This document shows positions 32,397 through 39,137 of a stretch of 40,653 bases of DNA, one piece after another. The notes under the pieces were generated by a model, which searched no databases, was not told the origin of the DNA, and was given only the letters and a program-made list of their open reading frames with translations. Position numbers and translations under genes: made by a program. The DNA is taken from positions 1 through 40,653 of the forward strand of contig VBHB01000162.1 in NCBI GenBank assembly GCA_005880315.1, read 5' to 3'. Numbering within the stretch: position 1 is the stretch's first letter; every line of letters begins with the position of its first letter. The stretch is from Chloroflexota bacterium. GTDB lineage: Bacteria; Chloroflexota; Dormibacteria; Dormibacterales; Dormibacteraceae.

Positions 32397-33382
32397 GCGC
32401 TCCGGCGACAGGCCTGCGGCAGGGCCGTTGGGTCGCCTTCCAGGGCATGCTGCGCGACCGTCCTTCGCTGGTGCTCGTCGGCGTGCTGCTGCTCCTCGTG
32501 CTCGCGATCGGCGTCATCCGGCCCGGCACCATCGGCCCGTCGTGGGTCGCCAACACGATCCTGTTCGCGGCCCCGCTGGGAATCGTGGCCGCCGGCCAGA
32601 CCCTGGTCATGCTGACCGCCGGTATCGACCTGTCGGTGGCGGCGACGATGACCGCTGCCGCGTACGTCGCCGCCAGCCAGTCATATTTCGGCTCCGCCCG
32701 CGCGGTGCTTCTCGCCCTGGCGGTCGGCCTGGTCGTCGGTCTCGTCAATGGGCTCGGGGTGGCGGTGTTCCGCGTGCAGCCGCTGATCATGACCCTCGGC
32801 ACCGGCCTGGTGATCTCGGGCGGGCTACTCGTGTACAGCCTGAACGTCAGCCACCAGGGCCCCCCAGCCGTACCGGATATCGTCCGTTATGTTGGCGCCG
32901 GCAAATTGCTAGGCATCGTGCCGGTGAGCGCGTTCCTGTGGGCCGCGATCGCGACGATCGTCATCGTGGGCTTGCGCCAGACCGGGTACGGGCGCCTGAT
33001 CTTCGCCGTCGGCGACAACCCGATTGCGTGCCGGCTGGCGGGAGTGCGAGCCTGGCTGGTCCTGCTCGTGACCTATGTGATCTGCGGATTCCTCAGCGGC
33101 GTCGCCGGCCTGGTCCTGGTCGGCGCGATCAATGCGGCCGACCTCTCGCTCGGAGACGTCTACCTGCTCCCCTCAGTCGCGGCCGTGGTGATCGGCGGGA
33201 CCTCGATCTACGGGGGCAACGGCGGCTACGCGGGCTCGCTGCTCGGAGCCTTGATCCTCACGGTTCTCAGCAGCGTCTTCACCCTCCTCGACGCGCCCGA
33301 CCCGCTGAAGCAGATCCTCTACGGAGCGATCGTCGTGCTGCTGGCCGCGCTGTACGTACGCACCACCGGCGACGACGGCTGA
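32393..33382 (+). CDS. ABC transporter permease (ribose type), second
   Basis: The 329-residue permease belongs to the same group as its neighbour, with TLVMLTAGIDLSVAATM, NGLGVAVFRVQPLIMTLGTG and GVRAWLVLLVTYVICG. TTG at 32393 overlaps the first permease's stop as TTGA. Two different permeases suggest a heterodimeric channel; most RbsC-type systems use a single gene. Confidence 0.92.
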   Translation: MSAPATGLRQGRWVAFQGMLRDRPSLVLVGVLLLLVLAIGVIRPGTIGPSWVANTILFAAPLGIVAAGQTLVMLTAGIDLSVAATMTAAAYVAASQSYFGSARAVLLALAVGLVVGLVNGLGVAVFRVQPLIMTLGTGLVISGGLLVYSLNVSHQGPPAVPDIVRYVGAGKLLGIVPVSAFLWAAIATIVIVGLRQTGYGRLIFAVGDNPIACRLAGVRAWLVLLVTYVICGFLSGVAGLVLVGAINAADLSLGDVYLLPSVAAVVIGGTSIYGGNGGYAGSLLGALILTVLSSVFTLLDAPDPLKQILYGAIVVLLAALYVRTTGDDG

Positions 33383-33402
33383 GGCAGGGCAAGCGCGAAG
33401 CC

Positions 33403-34572
33403 TTGACTCCATCTGTTTTCAGTGAGGTTGGTGCCGCCGTGGTCGGCACTGGTTTCATCGGCGCCGTCCACGTCGATGCCTTGCGCAGGCTTGGCGTGCG
33501 GGTGCATGGCGTGGTGGGATCGAGCAGCGCCAGAGGCAAAGAACGCGCCAGCGCCGCCGGGTTGCCGCCCGCGTACGAGTCGATGGAGGCGATGCTCGCA
33601 GACGAGCGCGTCGACGTCGTTCACATCACCTCGCCCAATCACCTTCATCACGCGCACGCGAAAGCCGCGCTCGAGGCTGGAAAGCACGTGGTGTGCGAAA
33701 AGCCGCTGGCGATGACGTCGGCCGAATCCGCCGACTTGCTCCGCCTGGCCGAGTCGAGCGGGCTCGTGCATGCCACCAACTTCAACATTCGCTTCTACCC
33801 CCTGTGCCAGCACCTGCGCCAGCTCGTTCGGGACGGCGGCCTCGGGGCGGTGAGGCTGGTCAGTGGGCACTACCTGCAGGATTGGCTGCTTCTCGACACC
33901 GACTGGAACTGGCGCCTCGACCCCAAGCTCGGCGGCTCGCTGCGCGCCGTCAGCGACATCGGCTCGCACTGGCTCGACCTGACGTCGTTCCTGGTTGGTT
34001 CGCGGGTGGCATCGGTGCAGGCCGACATGGAGACCTTCATCAAGGTCCGGCAGCAGCCAACAGGTCCCGTCGAGACATTCGCCACCGGTCGCGCCCGGGA
34101 GACAGTGGCTCGTGAGATCAACACCGAGGATTGCGCCACGATCCTGGTCCGCTACGAGAGCGGAGCGCTCGGTTCGCTGGCCGTATCACAGATCAGCGCC
34201 GGCCGCAAGAACTCCCTTCGGGTCGAGCTCGACGGCGCGAACGCGTCCGCTGCCTGGTATTCGGAGCAGCCCGATGAGCTGTGGCTCGGACATCGAGAGC
34301 GCCCCAACGAGGTGCTCCCTCGCGATCCCGGGTTGATGAACGCCGCGGGAGCCGCCGCTTCGTTTCTACCTGGCGGCCACATCGAAGGCTTCGCGGACAC
34401 CTTCAGGGCGCTGTATCGGGCCGTGTACCAGGCCGTGCTCGACGGCGCTCCCGCCACCGACCGCTACCCTACGTTCGCGGACGGCCATGATGAGATGGTC
34501 GTCTGCGAAGCCATCGAACGCAGCGCGCGTGAGGGCAAACGCGTGCAGATCGAACGCCAACCCGCGCGATAA
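33403..34572 (+). CDS. Gfo/Idh/MocA-family oxidoreductase
   Basis: The roughly 389-residue NAD(P)-dependent sugar/inositol oxidoreductase begins GAAVVGTGFIGAVHVDALRRL, has VVHITSPNHLHH and VVCEKPLAMT (EKP lysine). The C-terminal domain shows AVSDIGSHWLDLTSFL. TTG at 33403 lies 20 bases after the permease stop and is the best start that keeps the whole Rossmann fold. A separate, longer frame upstream runs through the permease gene and is not real. It differs clearly from the family member at 1440-2489. Confidence 0.88.
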   Translation: MTPSVFSEVGAAVVGTGFIGAVHVDALRRLGVRVHGVVGSSSARGKERASAAGLPPAYESMEAMLADERVDVVHITSPNHLHHAHAKAALEAGKHVVCEKPLAMTSAESADLLRLAESSGLVHATNFNIRFYPLCQHLRQLVRDGGLGAVRLVSGHYLQDWLLLDTDWNWRLDPKLGGSLRAVSDIGSHWLDLTSFLVGSRVASVQADMETFIKVRQQPTGPVETFATGRARETVAREINTEDCATILVRYESGALGSLAVSQISAGRKNSLRVELDGANASAAWYSEQPDELWLGHRERPNEVLPRDPGLMNAAGAAASFLPGGHIEGFADTFRALYRAVYQAVLDGAPATDRYPTFADGHDEMVVCEAIERSAREGKRVQIERQPAR

Positions 34573-34584
34573 CCTGGAGGAGCC

Positions 34585-35313
34585 ATGACTTCGTTGATCG
34601 ATCTCCTTTCATACGAGGACGTCGCCAAGACCATCGACCATTCGCTGTTGCGGCCAGAGCTCGATGACGCTTTCATAACCGATGGCTGCAAGCTCGCCGC
34701 GCGCTACCAGGTGGCGTCGGTGTGCTGCCGCCCCGCCGATGTCCCCCGCGCGGTCGAGCTGCTCGCCGGGACCGGCGTCGCCGTGGGCACGGTGATCGGC
34801 TTTCCGCATGGGGGCTCGACCACCGAGGCGAAGGTGTTCGAGGCCGAGCAGGCGCTGCGCCAGGGCGCGACCGAGCTCGACATGGTCATCAACATCGGTG
34901 CCCTCAAGTCAGGCCGCGACGCCTACGTCAGGGACGAGATCGCGGCCATCGTCGCGGTCGCGCACCCCGCGGGGGCGATCGTCAAGGTGATCATGGAGAA
35001 CGCGTACCTGGACGATGACCAGAAGGTGCGCGGATGCAAGCTCGCGGAGGCGGCCGGCGCCGACTTCGTGAAAACGTCGACCGGCTTCGCGCCCACCGGC
35101 GCAACCCACGAAGACCTGGCCTTGATGAGGCGGTCGGTGTCGCCGCGCATCGGCGTCAAGGCGGCCGGAGGCGTGCGCACGCTCGACGGACTGCTCGCGG
35201 TCATGGAGCTCGGGGTCACACGGATCGGGGCGACCCAGACCGCGGCGATCCTGGACGATTTCAAGAGTCGAAAGGCGCTCGCCGCCGAGGCGCACCCCTC
35301 AGCGGCCGGCTAG
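34585..35313 (+). CDS. deoC: Deoxyribose-phosphate aldolase
   Basis: The 242-residue class I aldolase has IDHSLLRPEL at the N-terminus, the conserved ELDMVINIG, VKVIMENAYL, Schiff-base lysine in DFVKTSTGFAP and the second lysine in GVKAAGGVRT. It cleaves 2-deoxyribose 5-phosphate, or a related sugar phosphate, to glyceraldehyde 3-phosphate and acetaldehyde. ATG is preceded by a GGAGGA Shine-Dalgarno. It lies 12 bases after the Gfo/Idh/MocA gene, and its 3' end overlaps a broken DUF1326 gene on the other strand. Confidence 0.92.
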   Translation: MTSLIDLLSYEDVAKTIDHSLLRPELDDAFITDGCKLAARYQVASVCCRPADVPRAVELLAGTGVAVGTVIGFPHGGSTTEAKVFEAEQALRQGATELDMVINIGALKSGRDAYVRDEIAAIVAVAHPAGAIVKVIMENAYLDDDQKVRGCKLAEAAGADFVKTSTGFAPTGATHEDLALMRRSVSPRIGVKAAGGVRTLDGLLAVMELGVTRIGATQTAAILDDFKSRKALAAEAHPSAAG

Positions 35314-35400
35314 CCGTCCCCGGGGCGAAATCAGCAGGCAGGTCGCCTCGCAGTTGCATGACTCGAAATACGGACCGGCGATCCGCCACGCCTCACTCAT
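35299..35400 (-). pseudogene. DUF1326 N-terminal fragment
   Basis: A 33-codon frame starts at ATG 35400 with the ATGA overlap to DUF2182 and reads MSEAWRIAGPYFESCNCEAT. This is the start of DUF1326 proteins, which are normally about 200 residues. It stops inside the deoC 3' end, and its last four codons are deoC antisense. The gene was cut, probably at about 35314-35325. Confidence 0.6.
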
Positions 35401-36143
35401 GGGGTCCAGCCGGTGACGAGCAGGGCCGCCGCCGCAACCAATGAGCCGGCACCGACCACGCGGCTCAGGGCCACGCCATAGCGCCAGTACTTCTCGGCGA
35501 TGAACAGGATCGCCAGCACCGCCATCCAGCCCGCGCTCATGGCGCCGATGACCACGATGAGTCCCATCAAGGCCCAGCAGCAGCCGAGGCAGATCGCGCC
35601 ATGCAGGCCGCCAAACCTCAGCGCGCCGATGGATCCGGCGCCGAAGTCGTGGGTCATGAAAAATCCCACGGGCGAGCGACATGATTTCAGGCAGGCGATC
35701 TTGGCCGGGCTGAGCTGGTACACGCCGACCGCGGCCAGGGTGACGGCGGCTAAACGCCACCAGGTCCCCGTGCCAATCCTCATCTGCAGGTCGGGCAGTG
35801 CCAGGTTGAAGGCGAGCGGGATGAGCCCCGCCGCCGCCCAGACGACGAGGTAGCCAAAAACGAATACGGCCACCAGGACAGCTCCGTTCGGGCGAGCCGC
35901 GGTGATCCGCTGATAGGCAACCGCCATCGGGGTTACGGACGGCACCATCATCGCCACCAGCATCACGAGCCAGGTGGTCATGAAGAGCACGCCGGCGGCG
36001 GCCGGCGATGCAGACCCCATGCCGGACGTCCGCAGCGGTCCCAGCATCAAAGCCCAGGCCCCAACGACCGCCAGGCCCAGGACTCCGACCGTTACCAGCG
36101 TGCCGCGGGCCGGGACGCCGTTGATCCGGCTTTCAGGTGCCAA
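35397..36143 (-). CDS. DUF2182 integral membrane protein
   Basis: The 248-residue protein has at least six hydrophobic segments and the DUF2182 landmarks TTWLVMLVAMMVPSVTPMAVAY, AIEKYW-like IAEKYWRYG and a Cys/His-rich GLHGAICLGCCWALMGL. DUF2182 proteins often sit beside DUF1326 genes, as here. Their function is unproven, though metal (copper) handling is often proposed. TTG at 36143 is used. A TAATAT -10 (36158-36153) lies 9 bases upstream, with a GGGGG stretch between. The partner DUF1326 gene is truncated, so the pair may not work. Confidence 0.8.
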   Translation of the reverse strand: MAPESRINGVPARGTLVTVGVLGLAVVGAWALMLGPLRTSGMGSASPAAAGVLFMTTWLVMLVAMMVPSVTPMAVAYQRITAARPNGAVLVAVFVFGYLVVWAAAGLIPLAFNLALPDLQMRIGTGTWWRLAAVTLAAVGVYQLSPAKIACLKSCRSPVGFFMTHDFGAGSIGALRFGGLHGAICLGCCWALMGLIVVIGAMSAGWMAVLAILFIAEKYWRYGVALSRVVGAGSLVAAAALLVTGWTP

Positions 36144-36152
36144 TCGACCCCC

Positions 36153-36204
36153 ATATTAAGTTGACACGCGAGCGCGAAACCCGGTTCTGAAGAGTCAGTA
36201 GACT
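36153..36204. promoter_or_regulatory. Two -10 elements between DUF2182 and agmatinase genes
   Basis: TAATAT on the minus strand (36158-36153) lies 9 bases before TTG 36143. TAGACT on the plus strand (36199-36204) ends exactly 7 bases before ATG 36212, which has no Shine-Dalgarno and looks leaderless. A TTGACA at 36161-36166 has no -10 at a proper distance. Confidence 0.45.
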
Positions 36205-36211
36205 CGCGGCG

Positions 36212-37171
36212 ATGAGTCCACGGGAAGACGTGGTCGGCCCGGTCGACCCGATGCAGGTGCCACGTTTCGCGGGCCCGGCGACATTCGCCCGACTACCGAC
36301 GCTTGACTCGGTGGAAAAGGCGCAGGTCGCGATCGTCGGCGTCCCGTTCGACAGCGGCGTGGTGTACCGCCCGGGCGCGCGCTTCGGGCCTGCCGCGATC
36401 CGCGCTGGGTCCAGGATGCTACGTCCATTCAACGCCTGGACTGAGGCGGAGCCGTTCGCGCGCCAGATTGCGGACGCCGGCGACGTCGCGTGCACACCAT
36501 TCGGGATAGAGCAGGCGATCGCGGAGATCGAACTGACCGCGAAACAGGTCGCCGAGCGTGCCGCCCATGTTCTCGCCCTTGGTGGCGACCATACGATCGC
36601 CCTACCGCTGCTCCGAGCGGCGGTCGCTCGCTTCGGGCCGCTGGCCCTGGTCCATTTCGATGCTCATCTCGACACCTGGAACACCTATTTCGGCGGCGCG
36701 CGATACACGCATGGGACTCCATTTCGCCGCGCCGCGGAAGAAGGGTTGCTCGACCTCGAGCACTCGGTCCACGTGGGGACACGCGGGCCTCAGTTCTCAG
36801 CCGAAGACCTGCGCTCGGATGCGGAGCTCGGCTTTCGGTTGATCGATGGAAGGGCAATCGACGCTCGCGGCGCGACCCCGATCGCGAACGAGATTCGCGA
36901 GCTGACCGGCTCAGCCCACGTCTATCTTTCGTTCGACATCGACATCCTCGATCCCGCGTTCGCCCCCGGCACCGGTACACCCGAGGCCGGCGGCTGGAGC
37001 AGCCGCGAGGCGATTTCCGTCGTGCGTGGCCTCGGCGGCATCCAGCTCGCAGGCGCGGACGTGGTCGAGGTGGCGCCCGCATACGACCACGCTGAGATCA
37101 CCGCCATCGCCGCCGCGAACATCGCCTACGAGGTGCTCTGCCTGTTCGCGCTGGAGCCCTCGACGGGCTAG
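36212..37171 (+). CDS. Agmatinase/ureohydrolase-family enzyme
   Basis: The 319-residue Mn-dependent ureohydrolase has VPFDSGVVYRPGARFGP, LGGDHTIALP, FDAHLDTW and SFDIDILDPAFAPGTGTPE, with all metal-binding His and Asp positions in place. Sequence length and motifs fit agmatinase (agmatine to putrescine and urea), but guanidinobutyrase or other substrates are possible. It is divergent from DUF2182. ATG 36212 is fixed by the 7-base distance to TAGACT and by the start of homology. Confidence 0.88.
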   Translation: MSPREDVVGPVDPMQVPRFAGPATFARLPTLDSVEKAQVAIVGVPFDSGVVYRPGARFGPAAIRAGSRMLRPFNAWTEAEPFARQIADAGDVACTPFGIEQAIAEIELTAKQVAERAAHVLALGGDHTIALPLLRAAVARFGPLALVHFDAHLDTWNTYFGGARYTHGTPFRRAAEEGLLDLEHSVHVGTRGPQFSAEDLRSDAELGFRLIDGRAIDARGATPIANEIRELTGSAHVYLSFDIDILDPAFAPGTGTPEAGGWSSREAISVVRGLGGIQLAGADVVEVAPAYDHAEITAIAAANIAYEVLCLFALEPSTG

Positions 37172-37203
37172 CTCCCGCTCCCCAGCCCTCCTCCAATGGG
37201 GAA

Positions 37204-37225
37204 TACTTGAGTGCGCGCGCAAGTA
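37204..37225. promoter_or_regulatory. Inverted repeat upstream of the yceI-type gene
   Basis: TACTTG (37204-37209) and CAAGTA (37220-37225) form perfect 6-bp arms separated by 10 bases. The spacing and sequence recall MarR-type operators, which often control YceI-family genes. No matching regulator is encoded nearby. Confidence 0.4.
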
Positions 37226-37252
37226 CCTGTTTTCAGGCAGATCTGTTCATCA

Positions 37253-37258
37253 AGGAGG
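37253..37258 (+). promoter_or_regulatory. Shine-Dalgarno fixing the YceI start
   Basis: AGGAGG 6 bases before ATG 37265 selects this start and rules out the in-frame extension to 37211. Confidence 0.75.
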
Positions 37259-37264
37259 AAATCG

Positions 37265-37846
37265 ATGGGCACATGGAAGTTCGACCCGATGCATCTGCAG
37301 GTCGAGTTCTCGGCCAAGCATCTCGGCATGATGACGGTTCGAGGTCATTTCGCCGAGGTGACTGCGAGCGGTGACATTCAGCCGGACCACCCGGAACGCA
37401 CTACGGTTGAGGCCACCATCAACACCGCGAGCATTCGCACCCACAACGAGCAGCGCGACAACGACCTGCGGTCATCAAATTTCCTCGAGATCGCCAAATA
37501 CCCGACGATGACGTTCAAGAGCACCAAGATCGAGTTGGTGGGTACGGACAAGGCGAAGCTGACGGGCGACCTGACCATCAAGGGCAACACAAAGCCGGTG
37601 ACTCTAAACGTCGTCAAGTACGGCGAGTTCAACGATCCCAACATGGGTCACCGGATCGGCTACGCGGCCGAGGGACAGATCAACCGCAAGGACTTCGGCA
37701 TGAAGTTCGACATGATGTTGGACGGAAAGTTCATTGTCAGCAACGAGATCCAGATCAACATCGAAGGCGAGTTGCTCGAAGTGGCGGAGCCCGCGACGGC
37801 CGGCAAGTCCGGCAACGACGGCGACGCGGGCAAGGCAACGCGCTGA
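37265..37846 (+). CDS. YceI-family lipid-binding protein
   Basis: The 193-residue lipocalin-like barrel has the YceI pattern WKFDPMHLQVEFSAKHLGM, VRGHFAEV, ASIRTHNEQRDNDLRSSNFL and GDLTIKGNTKPVTL. Family members bind polyisoprenoids or other amphiphiles. No signal peptide is visible, so it is probably cytoplasmic. The last roughly 20 residues (EPATAGKSGNDGDAGKATR) are a hydrophilic tail. Its stop codon is immediately followed, in frame, by the remnant of a LacI gene. Confidence 0.9.
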   Translation: MGTWKFDPMHLQVEFSAKHLGMMTVRGHFAEVTASGDIQPDHPERTTVEATINTASIRTHNEQRDNDLRSSNFLEIAKYPTMTFKSTKIELVGTDKAKLTGDLTIKGNTKPVTLNVVKYGEFNDPNMGHRIGYAAEGQINRKDFGMKFDMMLDGKFIVSNEIQINIEGELLEVAEPATAGKSGNDGDAGKATR

Positions 37847-38068
37847 CAAGCGCTCCCGAGTCGTCGGGCACTTAGCGCTCTCGACGACATCCTGCTCGCC
37901 GACCTCCTCGAGCCCGGCATCACGGTCATCGCGCAGGATCCGGCTGCAATGGGACGGGCAGCGGCGGAGCTGCTGTTCCGCCGGCTGGATGGCGACCGTT
38001 CGCCATCACAGCATCACATCGTCGCCACGAAGATGATCATGCGAGGCTCAGGCGAGATCCGGCCTTGA
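37847..38068 (+). pseudogene. C-terminal remnant of a LacI-family regulator gene
   Basis: After the YceI stop the same frame stays open to TGA 38066. Without a start codon of its own it encodes about 62 residues recognisable as the end of a LacI protein: LDDILLADLLEPGITVIAQ, then MGRAAAELLFRRLDG and KMIMRGSGE. The HTH and most of the sugar domain are gone. The sequence differs clearly from the intact LacI at 11771. Its stop overlaps the PfkB start as TTGA, a relic of a lacI-kinase operon. Confidence 0.72.
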
Positions 38069-38991
38069 TCGTCGTATGCGGCGAGGCGTTGGTCGACATC
38101 ATCCCTGCCGGCGACGATACCCGGCGTCCTGTGCCGGGCGGCGGTCCGTTCAACACCGCGCGGGCGCTGGCACGCCTGGGCGCCCCGACGTCGTTCATGG
38201 GGCGGCTGTCGACAGACGCCTTCGGGGTCATGCTCGCCCACGAGCTCACAACGGACGGCGCCGACCTCTCACTCGTCAGCTACGGGCCCGAGCCGACCAC
38301 CCTGGCCGTGGCCGAGCTCGACGGCGACGGCCTGGCGGAGTACGAGTTCTACGTGCACGGGACCTCGGCGCCCAACCTGCTGCTCGAGATGGTCCCGGCG
38401 AAGCTGCCCGCCGACGTGAATGCGCTGCACATCGGCACGCTGGGCCTGGTGCTGGAACCGATGGCCACCACCCTGGTAGAGGTGGCCCGGCGAGAGAGCA
38501 ATGACCGGCTCTTGATGCTCGACCCCAACGTTCGGCCCCAGGTGGTGACCGATGCCGACGAGTACCGGAGGCGCCTCGACGGACTGGTCGCGCACAGCAC
38601 CATCGTCAAGGCCAGCGAGAGCGACCTGGCCTGGCTTCGTCCTCAGCTCGATTGCGAGGCGGCCGCCGGCCGGATGCTCGATCTTGGCGCTCGCCTCGTC
38701 CTCGTCACTTTGGGCTCAGCCGGTGCTCTCGCCGTGACCTCATCCGGCACCGTACGGGTCGCAGCCCCCGAGGTCGAGGTGGTCGACACGATCGGCGCCG
38801 GCGATGCTTTTGGCGCCGGGGTCCTCGCCTGGCTGCACGATCACGACACGCTGCGGCCGGATCTCGTGCTCGATCGAGACCAGCTTGCGAGCATGCTCGG
38901 ATTCGCATGTTTGGTGGCCGCAATCACATGCACGCGAGCGGGAGCCGATCCACCCTGGCGCGCCGAGCTCAACAAAGGCGCGCCGATTTAG
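38065..38991 (+). CDS. PfkB-family sugar kinase
   Basis: The 308-residue ribokinase-fold protein has CGEALVDIIPAG at the N-terminus, the PGGGPFNTARALARLG motif and the catalytic DTIGAGDAFGAG with the base aspartate. It phosphorylates a sugar or sugar acid such as fructose, ribose or KDG; the substrate cannot be chosen. TTG at 38065 overlaps the LacI remnant's stop. No own Shine-Dalgarno or promoter is evident, so its expression may depend on transcription through the YceI region. Confidence 0.9.
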   Translation: MIVVCGEALVDIIPAGDDTRRPVPGGGPFNTARALARLGAPTSFMGRLSTDAFGVMLAHELTTDGADLSLVSYGPEPTTLAVAELDGDGLAEYEFYVHGTSAPNLLLEMVPAKLPADVNALHIGTLGLVLEPMATTLVEVARRESNDRLLMLDPNVRPQVVTDADEYRRRLDGLVAHSTIVKASESDLAWLRPQLDCEAAAGRMLDLGARLVLVTLGSAGALAVTSSGTVRVAAPEVEVVDTIGAGDAFGAGVLAWLHDHDTLRPDLVLDRDQLASMLGFACLVAAITCTRAGADPPWRAELNKGAPI

Positions 38992-39028
38992 ATTTCGGGC
39001 GACTGCGACCACCGGCGCGATCGACAAT

Positions 39029-39058
39029 TTGCAACCGATCGCTCAGCGGGATTAGGCT
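39029..39058 (+). promoter_or_regulatory. Probable promoter of the secreted Asp-box protein
   Basis: TTGCAA (39029-39034), an 18-base spacer and TAGGCT (39053-39058) give a moderate sigma-70 match. An AGGAGGA Shine-Dalgarno (39128-39134) stands just before ATG 39138. Confidence 0.45.
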
Positions 39059-39137
39059 CAGGATCTGGCGCCGGCGCATCCGTGATGTCCGGTGTGGGGG
39101 GAGTCACCTTGCAGCAGTTCCGAGCGAGGAGGATTTG

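Noticed and set aside
32428-33402. Long open frame in front of the second Gfo/Idh/MocA gene
   Set aside because: It overlaps the permease gene in another frame and is rich in Arg/Pro as expected of a high-GC shadow.
5698-37181. Identical CTAGCTCCCGCTC at 5698 and 37168, as if a repeat or attachment site
   Set aside because: A match of this length is expected by chance several times in 40 kb, and one copy codes for the end of the DUF993 protein.
37160-37206. CCCCA...TGGGG hairpin after the agmatinase-family gene as a terminator
   Set aside because: The stem is only 5 bp with a long loop and no T-run.
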